This document shows, in pieces, positions 46,967 through 58,407 of a stretch of 64,000 nt of DNA (its first letter is position 1; every line of letters starts with the position of its first letter). A model generated the notes under the pieces. That model did not search any database. It was not told the DNA's origin and worked only from the letters and a program-made list of their open reading frames with translations. The DNA is from Takashimella koratensis (Eukaryota; Basidiomycota; Tremellomycetes; Trichosporonales; Tetragoniomycetaceae). A program made the position numbers and the translations under genes. The stretch is taken from NCBI GenBank assembly GCA_003116875.1, contig BCKT01000010.1:967342-1031341 (forward strand), read 5' to 3'.

Positions 46967-48457
46967 AGCTATGGTGAAGTGTGAAGGTGAAAGAGAGAAA
47001 ATGGGGAAGTGAGTGGTAGTGTGAGATAAGAGGGGATAGTCGAGGTCACGCTAAACTGAGAGAAAGCACGATCGGTTCGGCTTGCTCCGGTGATTGGTGC
47101 CTGGCGTTGTCCGTCATGTCGGAATCGCCACGCGACAATTGCGAAGACATTCAACTGTCGACCAAGTCACTGACAACTCCCTCATCCTTCTTGACAGCTT
47201 GAGGCCATCTGTATGAGACGATGAGCACAGACTTGTCGCGAAATATCTTGAATCATCCATACAGGCTTGTGGATCGGTAATCACGCTTTGATCGATAAGA
47301 TACACCTTGGCATGCCCGTCCATGATGGTTGCTCGACGTGACTTCGGTTGTCAATGCAGCGCAAAGCATTGTCCAATCTCGGCGCCGCTAGAAGGCCGGG
47401 TTGACACCGAGTTGTAGTCATGATCCGATCTCGACCCACATGGCGACGGATATCATGGTCGCACAGACCGCCTCGCTTCGCTTCGGCCCGTGATGTCCGC
47501 ATCAGATCAATCATGATCCATCAACAGGCACAAAGTACGCACGTTACTCGGGCTAGGCTGCGAGCCGAGAGGCGCGCGCCAGTGTAAGCGTAGTCCGGGG
47601 CAGGGGGAAGGGCAGGGGAAGGGAAGCGAGGAAGGGTGTGAAGGGTTGGGGGGTGAGGGAGTTAGGGGCGAGGGTGCGAGGGTGCGAGGGTGCGATGGCG
47701 CAGGAACGAGTTTGACTTGGATGCCGAGGCGGGATGGTTCGCTGTGAAGGGCGTCGTTAGATTGAGAGATTGATTGTTACAGATACCAACGCCTTCATCT
47801 TCATTTCCATCCCCGTCTTCAATCCATCATCTTCATCTCACTCTCATCCTCCCATCAACACTCATCGTTCCTACGCCCTCATCCCCTCGGTCCACCTCAC
47901 CCCTACCCCTTCATCACCAACTTTGACACTGGCCGACACCCCGTCCCCGTCCCTTCCCGACTGGCTACGTATCTACAGTACCTTGCCCCCTTCCCCCCTT
48001 GCCCTGTCCCTCACCACCTCTCCGAGTCTCTAGCCCGCCCGCTAGCCCCGTCTCGTCGGGATACTACCATCCCCTCTACTCACTCGCCCGTTTTCTCACT
48101 TTGACTAACTCACAAAAGTCACCTCGACACCTCTCATATCAGCCCACCATCTTCGTCGACCTCACAAGTCGATCAGGCGTCCCCCACACTAGTCGAACCG
48201 TAGTCTCAAGCGCCTACGTACCAGCCTGGCCACCTTCCTTCCCTCCCTGGACATTCCTGACAATCCATCCCGACCAACGTTCACATCCCGTCCAATTCAT
48301 CAGCGAGCCAATCCATCACCATCCTTCCACGCTCGGACGTCCTGGCAAGATCATTCCCTCTCTCCCAGCGCAGCTTTCCCATCGTCCCACGGCCCGCTTC
48401 CCACCTCTCACCCCGCTCGCTCCATTGCCAAGACCGAGACTGCTTGGAGAAGCAAAT
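46967..48457. other. Intergenic region with repeat tract
   Basis: About 1.5 kb. A GCGAGGGTGC-type tandem repeat lies near 47665-47697, and the 3' end is a CT-rich leader. The frame of the next protein stays open upstream of its chosen start to an ATG at 47999, so a longer N-terminus is possible. No other gene seen. Confidence 0.45.
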
Positions 48458-51382
48458 ATGCCCGCGTCGTCTTTCCTGACCATGGGGAGGAACAGCGGTC
48501 CCGAGCTACCTTCCGGTCCTGACAACAAACTGTCCAAGCGTCCGTTGGTATCCAGTGCTCTTGACGTCCGCCCATCGGGCAACAACACCACCCACCACCA
48601 CCCCTCCAGCGTCCCCAGCACGACTCGCGGGAAGAAATCCTCTCCGCAAGGACAGCCGCATACGCAGACCTTGCCCAAGTCGACGACGAAAGCAAGACGA
48701 CCAGTGGTCGACCCCGTCCCTCACTTCCCTTATCCCTCGTCGCTCTCCTCACTCCCGTCGTCAGGTCAGTACTCGCCCCCGCCGTTTACTCGACACGACA
48801 TGCACCTCTTCCGTCCTCGCCACCGACAGTCGGACGCCGATTCTTTCTTATCTCTTGACCACAAGGTTCAACCTCATCCTCACCCTCCTCCGAGCCCTAA
48901 ACACCGACCGCCTCCTTCTTCCGCTTCGTCAGTCAAGAACGTCTTGGTCGAGTCTCGGCTCGAGGTGCAGCACGTTCCTAGTTTTGAAGACTTCTACCCC
49001 GTCCCAATCACCAAGGACGATTCGTTTGTGCCTTTCACGTCGTCCAAAATCCAACCGGCGCTCGCGCGTCGACCTCAGACAGCACGCACGGTGACTGCTC
49101 CTGTCATGTCGTCGCGCTCTGATGCCGCCTCGACCAATGAGCTCACCTCGCCTAAACGACCTCACGCCGTTAGGCGAGAGACGTTGAACATGCCCATCTT
49201 GCCGCCGCCGCCTACGCAAACCCAAGATCAGAGTCGATCACTCCCTCCACGATCCAGTCCACCTAGGTCGACGCGCTCCGATGCTCCGCCATCTACCAAG
49301 ACCTCTCTTCTCGCCCGCCGCCCATCCCGCTCGAGGGCAAGGCTTGAACGCGTCTCCTCTGCACCCGCACCGGCCGACCACGGTCTCCACGGTATAGGTC
49401 GCGGCGGCTACGTACCTACGTCCGACTCGGAGGTGGACGCCGTCGAAGCGTTGGAGATGATGGCGAGCGGAAGTGGTTTCGTTTCCCAGGCGTGGCGAAA
49501 AGTCACTCGCTCAGACAAGGGAAGTAGCCATGGCCACTCGCACATCGATCACAGGACTGAAACGATCGCCGAAGCGACCGCCTCTACCGGCTCTTTCGAG
49601 ACCCAGCCTGCTTCCACCATTCACTCAACGGTGAACGACACCCGCCACAGAGACCGAGATGTCGCCGCCTCACGTCTATCCAAACTCTCCATTCCCTCAC
49701 TCGTAGCATCCAAAGACTCGCCCTCGCCACCAAAAGATCGCGCGCGCCGGCATGGGCTGAGACCAGGGACCGCGGACTCGGCGTTAGCGAGCATAGGCGG
49801 TTTCCAGGCGTGGCACGAGTCTGTCGAGATCAATTCTCCCCCACCAGTGCCGGCGCGGTCTCTCGCGAGGGGACCGGCACCGGACCGAGAACAGGGGACG
49901 GGGGAGAAAGGAGGTCACCTTGGTCAAGTAACGTCGAGATCCTTTGCGGCGAGTGCGACGGACTTGCTCGATCGCTCGAGCGAAAGCAAGCAGGCTTCCA
50001 AGCCTCAGTAAGTAGCTCCCTCTTAACAAGCCTTCTGGGCCAATGGTTAATTCATTGGAAATCCACTCTGACCAGCTCACAGAAGGCGAAGCTCGCCGGT
50101 CACTCCGCCAATCCACCAGCGCCCTCTCCCTCCCATCCCACCAGTAGGAAGCTCCGCCATCCTCCCTGCGGCACTTAAGACCCGTTTCACACGATCCAAA
50201 CGCCCTTCCACCGCTGGTGCCGTCCCTAGCAGCGGGTTCCGCACCGCCTCCACTCCAACTGCCTCCATCCCTATCCCCGGTTCTCGGCCCTCTGACCCGC
50301 CTCGACCCTCGGACGCATCTCGACCCTCAGACTCTTTGCCAAGCTCGTACCACCGCCGTAGGTTCTCAGACGACGGCAGACTCGGGGGGATAGATGCTGG
50401 TAATTCGACTCCAGATTCAGTGATGATGCTGCGCCCGCCTTCACCGGGGGTAGGTCACATTATACCCCCCGATGAGCGATCCAGAATCACCTCCCGGAGG
50501 TCGTCCGCTTCGTCGGACTCGATCAACTTTGACCTCGAGGCGCCTACCACTCCCGCAATGCATGCTCGCAGCCCCCGCACTCCACGTACAGGCGGCGAGT
50601 ATAGAGCAGGAGGGATAAGCACAGGCTCACCACTGAGTCCCTTACCATCACCGGGGCTAGGCGTGCGCGGGGCCGTCTCATCCACGAGGCAACCAACGGC
50701 ACTCTCCCCACCTCCAAGATCCCGAACGAGTCTGAAATCTACAAACTTCCGGCCAAGCCTCTCGCCGTCAATGTTCGATGCAAGCGACCAGCCATTCAGG
50801 TTTCCCTTGACCACCAACACGGCAAGGAGTACCCTCGTCGGTCTGGGTCTCGGGATCGACCACACCCTCAGCGTAGACACCGACAAAGCGACTAATAATG
50901 CCAATGGCGACGTGAACAGTGGCAGGGGCAATGTTGTGACAAATCTGCCACGCTCTCCGCCGGGGTCAGCGACGAGCCCGCTCCTCGCTGCGTTCCGGAT
51001 CGGCCGCGCGAGTTTACCTTCGCCGACCCTCGGTCTCTCCCCCGACTCGGAAAGGGGCATGCACCTGCACCTACACCGCCACGCTCACGCTCACCCCGCA
51101 TCACACACTCACGGGAACCGTCAATCACACCAAGCTGGGGATTTACAGGACGTAGGGGAAAGAGTTCAGCTCAACTATGTCTCGATCGATAGTCGGCGAG
51201 CCCTAGATAGTGATTCGGACGAGTGGACAAGCGATAAAGAATTTGGAAGAAATGGGGCAGATGATGAGGACGAAGAAGAGGAGGAGGATGAGGAGGCAGA
51301 GGGGGCGGAAGCGGACAAGTCTAGGTCAGATAGTTCGGCTTTAGGAACGGGTAACAACAGTTTTGTCGATTTCGGTGTCTAG
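48458..51382 (+). CDS. Large disordered protein, unknown function
   Basis: I do not recognise this protein. Two exons (48458-50007, 50083-51382) join in phase. It begins MPASSFLTMGRNSG. Almost all of it is Pro/Ser/Arg/Thr-rich and predicted by eye to be disordered. Some blocks look more ordered or motif-like: NVLVESRLEVQHVPSFEDFY, EVDAVEALEMMASGSGFVSQ and QRRSSPVTPPIHQRPLPP. Late features are a His-rich run (HLHLHRHAHAHPASHTHG) and an acidic stretch (DEDEEEEEDEEAEGAEA) before the end VDFGV. Many S/T-P sites suggest a kinase target or scaffold. The start is the first ATG inside a plausible context; an in-frame ATG at 47999 would extend it by 153 residues. It diverges from FAD oxidoreductase 2 and converges with the REEP-like gene. 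Confidence 0.6.
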
Positions 51383-51700
51383 GGGACTGCGAGAGTAGTT
51401 GACGTATATTTAGGATCTGAGGTTGACTTGTTTTTTTCTCTTGCTTGCTTGTGATTTGGGCTTTGTTTTTGTATACAGGGTTCATGAGACCATGGGCTGA
51501 AAGGTAGTATAGTACTCAATACATGCACGTGAGCGGTTTTCTTGGATTATAAACATGAACAAGGGATAAAAATCCACAAGTTCCCTGTGTGCAGAAAAGA
51601 AACCCGATGAGATGACTGTCTTTTACTCTCTCTCAATGTTCTCAATGTATGCTAAGACTCGAGCCAAACCGAGTATACCCGTCCTCGTGATTCGACCGGG

Positions 51701-53862
51701 TCATCTTGCCGTTCGTGCTCGCTTCGGACGTGCTGCAGCTTCTGTCCCTGTTGCAGTGGTTGTAGAAATCGTCGCAGTACTTGTGGCAGCTGTACCAGCT
51801 GGCCGTCGTCGTTTCGTAAACGTTGTCGCGGTCTCTTCTTCCCCGTCACCCGATCCACCTACTCGTGCAGCTTGTCGCGCTACCCGACTCCGCTGCGCAA
51901 CCGACCCTCGTGCTGCTGCCGCTATCGTCTTGGACACTGGAACCGAGGCTTTCCCTTGTTCATTCTCTATCCCTACCTCGACTTTACTTCCCGCGACGCT
52001 CTTTCCTCGGGTCCCCGACGCCGTGGCACCTTTTGTAAACGTCGCACTTGTCGATCCTACCCCTCGGCCAGCTCGAGCACCCATGGACCTGTTCATTCCT
52101 GCTCCAGGGCCCTCAGATGACGTAGAATCGCCGGTCAACTCGACCCTTTTCGTAAGTCTCGACGGTGCCGACTTTATCCTCCTCTCCGTCCCCACCGTCC
52201 CCACAGCTTTCGCACCGCTTTGTTCTGAGCCGACCGATTTCGATTTAGGAACGTTCACAGATCTAGCAGTGGGTCCCGCGGATCCGGAAGGTCGTAATGG
52301 GTCCGAAGCGCGCGATGACGGACGTGAAGGTCCCCCTCCGGTATCAGCACCTGGGGCACTTGGTGGACCTGGAGGATTCGAGGGATCGTGCCTAGGCGCA
52401 CGGGGTAACGAAGTCAATGTGACTGCTGAGATCGTTGTTGGCGCTTTCGGTAACTGGAGTACTTTGAGGTGAATCTCGTCTTCCCCCTTCTGGCTCTCGT
52501 TGACGCTAGGACCACGCGACGGGGATGTGGATGTCGATCCAGAAGGTGCAGACGGTGCAGAAGGTTGGGGACGCACGGCACGACGAGGTGAGCGACGGAC
52601 AGTGGTTGGTGCGACGGGAGGTGCGAGCAGGTTGGAAGATTGTCTGGTCGGTGTAGAGGGGCGTGGGGTCCGAGGCACGCCGAGAGGCTCAGGCGACGGC
52701 TCGCGGATCTTAGGTTTTGGTGCTGGAGTGGAGACGGGCGCTGTGGCTTGACCGACCCGTTTCGCTCGCCGATAACTCCGTGTAGTCGCGTGTTCGGCGT
52801 CCACATCGAGCGAGTCGGTATCAATCCCGCCTTTATCCTCCTTTCCATTTACCTCAACCCCTGTTTGCGCCCATCTGCGGGTCAAGAATGACGGGAGGAT
52901 ATTCAGCCTCCTCCGAACGGTTGAGATTGCCGCAGTGACGAGGTCAAGAGGGACGAAGATGAAGAAGTGAGTGGCGAGGACGGTGATGGAGTGGACGAGG
53001 AGAAGAGTCAGGTCGATGGGAGTTTCGTATCGCGCGAATACAGGTTCCACGATGATAGAGTAAACAAACGTTGAGGCCTAGGTGGGATCGCATCAGCACA
53101 AGCGTGGAACAAGTGTGGGCATGACAATGATGAAGAGGCACTGAGAGCTGGAAAGAGGGAAGAAGGAAGAGAGGAAAAGAGATATGACGAGAGACACGTA
53201 CTGCAAGTCGAGAAGCCATGAACAAGAGCGTGACGAGCAACTTGATCGGACCGTAGAATGGGGCCCAACCCAGTGCCCAATCCGCCACCGGTCCCGCTGA
53301 GCTGCACGTCATCTAAGGGTATCTCGTCAGCACCGAGTTCACCTGGTCACACGGAGCCAGTTGATCCGATGTCCACCTTCCACATCGTTCGCACTGGAGT
53401 GACCGGATTGTCGAGAGAGTTGAGAGAAGGACACGTGAAAATGGATGTCGACTCAAAGCTACACATAGTATCAGAGATAGAGACTCACGTAGACGACCCA
53501 GCAGACAAGACTGTTCCGCATCGCTCTAGTTCGAGTAGCAAGGCCAACCCGACGGCCGTTAGCCCGGACAGTCCGTAGCGCGCGGAGTGTGTCAACGACA
53601 TTGAGTGTGATCCTGTAGGGTATGAGCGAGGGTAAAAAATAGATACAAAGAGTTGAATGATGACTGGAACCGCCGACCCCGTGGAATAGGTTCGAGTCGG
53701 GAGGTGAGGATGATGATGTGGGAGAGTAAGAGAAAAGGTGCCAAGACAAGAGGTGGGATAGAGGAAAGGGTGAAGAAGGGAGACGTACCAGACTGTTTCG
53801 TTGAGAGTACCTTGGGTCAAGAGGTAGCCACCGACAGCGATAAGAATCAAGAGGGAGATCAT
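51701..53862 (-). CDS. REEP/HVA22 (TB2/DP1)-like ER-shaping protein with long tail
   Basis: A TB2/DP1/HVA22-family protein, whose members bend or tubulate the ER. N-terminal exon: MISLLILIAVGGYLLTQG then LNETVW. The next encodes W-ITLNVVDTLRALRTVRAN and NSLVCWVVY. A third carries ADWALGWAPFYGPIKLLVTL followed by LFMASRLA, the family's W-x-P-F-Y-x-x-x-K-L-L core. A fourth begins ASTFVYSIIVEPVFARYE. After this hairpin membrane domain comes a tail of more than 350 residues, rich in Pro/Ser/Lys/Arg and ending RPKRARTAR. A long tail is unusual for REEP5/Yop1-type proteins. Donors and acceptors for the first four exons were read by hand. The start at 53862 immediately precedes the first hydrophobic segment. 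Confidence 0.8.
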
Positions 53863-54384
53863 CGCGGCCGCCGCCTGGTCGAGTAGACTATCGTCCTCGG
53901 CTGACCGTTGATCGATCTGACGTCTCCCACCTTGGCGGTGCCTTTGTGCTTGTCCGCGCTACTCTCTTTTGAGATGTACCTGCTCCTTCGATGCTGCGTG
54001 ATACGAAAGTCCCTCGAGGTGTCTGGTGGAGCTTGGAAAGGCGTGACGGAGCTATGTCGTGGCTCAGTCGGTGGTGGTGGTGTTAGAAAGTGAAAGTGGA
54101 GGGAGTTGTTTGTCCCAAAATCAATCAAAGGAGGAAAAGCAGTCACGCAAACCAACTGCAGGGACGGCACCTAGCACCAAAGAACGATTAGGAAACTGAT
54201 TAGCTTTTCTGGTGGTAAAGATTGTAATCCCCTTGGAGGGGTTTGTAATGCCTCTTTCTTCGGTCTTCAGTCAAGGTCTTTCTCGCTCCTCATCCTTGTT
54301 CCTCTCCTCCTGATCCTCATCCTCACCCCTCACCCCTCACCTCCCCCTCTCCCCCTCTCCCCCTCACCGCCCGGCCCGCTCGTC
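53863..54384. promoter_or_regulatory. Divergent promoter, REEP-like gene / SCD6
   Basis: About 520 bases between start codons, with CT-rich repeats before SCD6 (CCCCTCTCC units near 54345). No gene is supported. Confidence 0.5.
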
Positions 54385-56237
54385 ATGGCAGTCGACTACA
54401 ACCAGTTCAAGGGGTACGTCCTCTTCCCCTTACTCCCATCCTCTGCTTCTCTCTTCCCCTTCCTGCCCTTCGTGACTCCCCTCTCCTCGCTTCGCCCCGC
54501 CTTGACCTCTTACCCTCGCAATCCAGCTAACAACCAACCCCACTTCCTCCCTCTCTTCCCCTCATCCTCGCTGTAATCCACCCATCCAATCTACCCAACC
54601 GGCCCAACTCACCCAACTTTACAGGAAACCCTTCCAGGTCGTATCCAAGCTTCAGGTCAGATACACTGGTATCTTCCAAGACATTGACCAAGAGACGCAA
54701 ACGCTTTGTCTCTCCCAAGGTGAGTTGACTTGCATTCGGCTTAGGAGATGGATAAGGAGCACGGCTCCAGTTTGGCACTTACCCTGGCCTCTGTTCTGGA
54801 GACCAAGTGATGGGAGAGACCCCTGGACTGATACCTATTTAGTGTACAACCACGGGACCGAGAACCGACCATCTGAGCGAAAGCTTCCTGGCTCAGCGAC
54901 CAGCTTGGGCTGGGTTAGATTCCAGTAAGCCCCAGTTTCTCCTTCCCGTCCCGTCCCATTTCCCATTTCCAGTTGCCTCTGTGCTACGCCTCTCCCCTGT
55001 CCACCTGTCCACTGCTCGCTCTTTACTAATCTCCCTATCCCAGCACCAACTCGATCGAGTCGCTTGCCCTTGTCGAAAACTACGCGCCGCCAGGTGGTGA
55101 AGAACCTCCTGTGGACCCTATCCTCGCTTCGGTCGTGAGTCAAGATTCTCCTCTCCTCACCCCACTCATTCCACCCCCACTTCCACCCCGACCCAATCCC
55201 TCTCCGACTCTCTCAATGATGAAGCATTTTTCGGATGTAAAAGCCTATATGGCGATTGTCCGAGAGCGCAAAAACCCATGTGGACACCTCCGTTGCCTTC
55301 CTTCTGACCCACCCCCTCTTTCTCTTCGCTCTACAACATTTTCGTCCTTTCAAAAGAGCTTGTTGCTGACTTGCCTACGCCTGGGCAGAGCAATGCGCCT
55401 CAGCCTCCTGCCCCCGTCGCTGCGTCCGACTCCAACGGCGTCCCTCCTGCCCCTGCTACCGCTACCGCGGCGTACCCACCTCGCCCTCGGGGTGCGGCCG
55501 AGTCTGCATCTACCGCTCTCAGCCGAGTCCAACAATCCCTCTCTGAACTTTCCGTCAACAACGCATCCAACCCCAACACCGTGCCTAACCGCCAACCGCG
55601 CGCGCCTCGTCCTGCGCCTCCCGTGGTCCCCGACGCTGACTTTGATTTCTCGAAGGGCAACGAGCGGTTCCAGAAGGAACGTGAGGCGTACAAGGCCGCT
55701 GCCGAGGTGAAGGCGAGCGAGCAGGCGGAGGGCGCGGGAGAAGGAGAGGACGAGGATGAAGATGATGAGGAACAGGCGGCGGAAGCGAGCACTCGTCATC
55801 CTGATGCGATCGTACGAAGGGAATCGAATCAATCGGCTACAGCTCGTCAAACCCCTGCGCCGCCGACGTATACGAAGTCTAGCTTCTTCGATAACATCTC
55901 GTCAGCGACGTCGAGAGTGAGCCGGGCAGACGAGAGGCACCGAAACCTCGACACGTTCGGGGAGAGTGGAGGGGATGGCGCAGGAGGAGGAGGAGGGGGT
56001 GGGTACGGAGGTCGTGGGAGAGGCGGTGGGTATGGAGGTGGGGGTGGGAGAGGCGGGTATGGGGGNGGGGGCGGTGGGATGTATGGAGCCGGGGGTGGAG
56101 GTGGGATGTATGGTAGTGGAGGAGGGGGGATGCGAGGTGGAGGTGGGGGTGGGTACGGAGGACGAGGCAGGGGTGGGAGAGGGAGAGGCGGTGGGTATAA
56201 TAGCAATTACCACAACAGCCAAACCTTTGGGAGCTGA
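54385..56237 (+). CDS. SCD6: SCD6/LSM14 (RAP55) translational repressor
   Basis: Binds eIF4G and the decapping machinery, represses translation and assembles in P-bodies. The N-terminal LSm fold reads MAVDYNQFKGKPFQVVSKLQ, VRYTGIFQDIDQETQTLC, VYNHGTENRPSERKLPG, SATSLGWVRFHTNSIESLAL and VENYAPP. A Pro/Ala-rich linker follows. The FDF box is DADFDFSKGNERFQKE, the FFD box SSFFDNISS, and the TFG box RHRNLDTFGES. An RGG/Gly-rich end contains an ambiguous base at 56066. Exons: 54385-54413, then about 54627-54719, 54840 to 54926, 55045 to 55134, and 55389-56237. The GG|G AAA CCC junction closes the frame. Confidence 0.96.
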
Positions 56238-56793
56238 GCTGTGGGAGAAAGAAAGGGGTTGAGGCGAGATGATTATGGAGAACAGCGGGGAACAGAGTTG
56301 AGACGAGAGATAAGAGGGAGACGGAGTGAAGAGAGAGAGACAGAGAGAGAGAGAGAGTGAAGAGGACAAAATCACCCAGGCTTAGGTGGATGCGAAGGTG
56401 AAAATGAAGACGACCGACGAAGGGAGAAGTGAAAACGAACCAACAAGAACAGGAAGAGAGGCCAAGGCGATGAATGAGACACCAAATCAGACCAGCATAG
56501 CCCAAGTCAAACAAACGGTGACGATGGTTTCGTTGTTTATCACGTATCAAGTCAAAGTATTCAGTATCAAGATATCAAGATGCATTGTGTATGACAAGGT
56601 CTTGCGGGTTTCCTGATAACTCTTGTGTCTGGTCCTAATGCTAGGTTGTGTTGATACGGAACGATCTCATCATGGTCATAATTGTATCTGTATCATCTCT
56701 ATCCTAGTCCGTATCATCGACTCTTTCCCTCTCTGTCTCTCTGTCTCTCTGTCTCTCTGTCTTTGTCTCTCCCCTCGCTCTGTTCCTTCTACC

Positions 56794-57812
56794 TCACATT
56801 CCGGTAAACTTTGTCCAAACCGAATCAACCAACCCCTGTGCGCCTGTCTTCAAACTCTCATCCAACACTCTCCAGACCCCTGCCCAGGCTCCTGCGGTGA
56901 CAGCCCCGAGAGCAGCGCCAGCACCTACTTGTGCCCAAGTATGGTACCCCAATTCCACTCGAGACCAAAGTCCTAGTCCCCAAAGGGTAGACAAAGCAAT
57001 TCGTTCGATCCAAGCTGATCCTCTCATCCCCACGACATCTGCAACCCCACCTACCCCACCTACCCCACCTACCCCACCTGCACCTTTGCCTGATCCGCTA
57101 CCTAGACTTCCGCTCCAGAACCCACTCCCACCGCCCCCCGAGCTCAGGACGAGAGGGAGTAAAGGAAACAAGTAGAAGAAGTAGTAAGATAACACGGTCG
57201 AATGGGTACTGGGCATCCCGTAGGTTCGTTTAGGACGGACAGGGGAAGTTCGGGATGCGGTTGAGGAAGGGGGAGGAGCAGGAGGTCGAGGTTGGCGTAC
57301 GAAGCGTTTGACAATCTTGGCTAGAAAGGGGAAAGGGTAAGGTGTTAGGAGTGTTTTAGCTTCATGATCATTGGAAGAGAGATAGCGGAGGAGAAGAGAG
57401 GGAGGAGCGTGGAGAATGTCCCCAAGGCGCTTCGAAGGGCTTTTGACTTGGACAGCAAGTATTTGGCAATAATCGATAGGATTGATAGAATGAGCCTAGG
57501 CACTTACCGGTGATAGAAGAAGCGACTGCTCCGATACTGAAATACGCAACGTGTACGTCACGCGTGTAGAGTACCACTAACGCCGTCGCGACCGTGACAG
57601 TAAGGTGAGTCTGAGATGGGGGGTTAGGTGTACGTCGAGAACGGACGAGGAGGAGTAGTTTAGAGCGGCAGTAGATTGAAGAGGGAGCAAGCAGGGACGA
57701 AGGCGAAGAGTGCGCAGAGAAGAGGAGAAGAGGAGAAGAGACGTACCTCATCGAGAAGGTAGAGCGCAAACGACGGGTAGTCGGACGGTTTATGAGGATG
57801 CCGCAAGCCCAT
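56794..57812 (-). CDS. CAX4: Dolichyl-diphosphatase (CAX4/DOLPP1), PAP2 family
   Basis: Recycles dolichyl diphosphate on the ER luminal side for N-glycosylation. 231 residues from exons 57812-57747, 57610-57508 and 57320-56794, in phase. The PAP2 active-site motifs are all present: KRFVRQPRP (K-x6-R-P), GMPSTHS (P-S-x-H) and SRVELGYHTWAQ (S-R-x5-H). The opening is MGLRHPHKPSDYPSFALYLL. Hydrophobic segments include LTVTVATALVVLYT and the segment after PSTHS. A Gly/Val repeat (GGVGGVGGVGGVAD) sits between motifs 2 and 3. Family length is usual. Confidence 0.93.
57045..57077. repeat. CTACCCCAC 9-nt tandem repeat, in-frame
   Basis: About four copies of a nine-base unit encoding Gly-Gly-Val repeats within CAX4, so changes in copy number keep the frame. 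Confidence 0.8.
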
Positions 57813-58407
57813 TGGGATACAGTTGGTGCAAGATCGTTATCGTTTGTGAGTATCAAGATAGACCAAGGTAGGTATATTGGAATACGATATTGAGATGTTG
57901 AGGTGCTGGGGTGTCGTGTCGTAAGATGCTGGTCGTGACGATGATGAAGAACCAAGTGAAACCGAGCGACTAGAGACTAAAGCCGAAAATGAAAATCGGG
58001 TCGTTCCCAAAAAAGTCGGAGCGTAAAGGCTAGGCTTGGCCGGGTCATCCGTCATCCAAGTCAAGTCAAGCAGTCAGTCACCTTTGAATACTCGGCGCAA
58101 ATTCAGTACTGGAGCACTTGGGTATGCTCGTTCTGGACATGGGGTTGCATGGTGGTCATGATACCATCAACGAAAAGCTTTGGGTACAAGAGGTATTTGG
58201 GGGTGCAGGGTATAATGATGACGATATGGGACGATCTCTGGTGAACTACTGTATCACGCCTGGGCTGCTTCTCTGTATCTATCGGCCTTTTTTGCTTTTT
58301 TGCCTCTCGGCCATCTGACTGATTCATCCACTGCTTTGCTGCCTATCCTTGGCTACAGCGCCAAGCCCCTCACTTGGCGTATGACTCCTCCTCCGCCTCG
58401 CTCAACG
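57813..58407. other. Intergenic, CAX4 upstream / HUS1 3' side
   Basis: Both neighbours are on the minus strand. An inverted-repeat-like T-rich string (tcggccttttttgc ... gcctctcggcc) lies near 58278-58312. It could be part of the HUS1 3' end; no gene is supported. Confidence 0.4.

Noticed and set aside
58278..58312. T-rich inverted-repeat string, first suspected to be an snRNA
   Set aside because: It has a short partial similarity to the U2 5' end but lacks the following conserved sequence.
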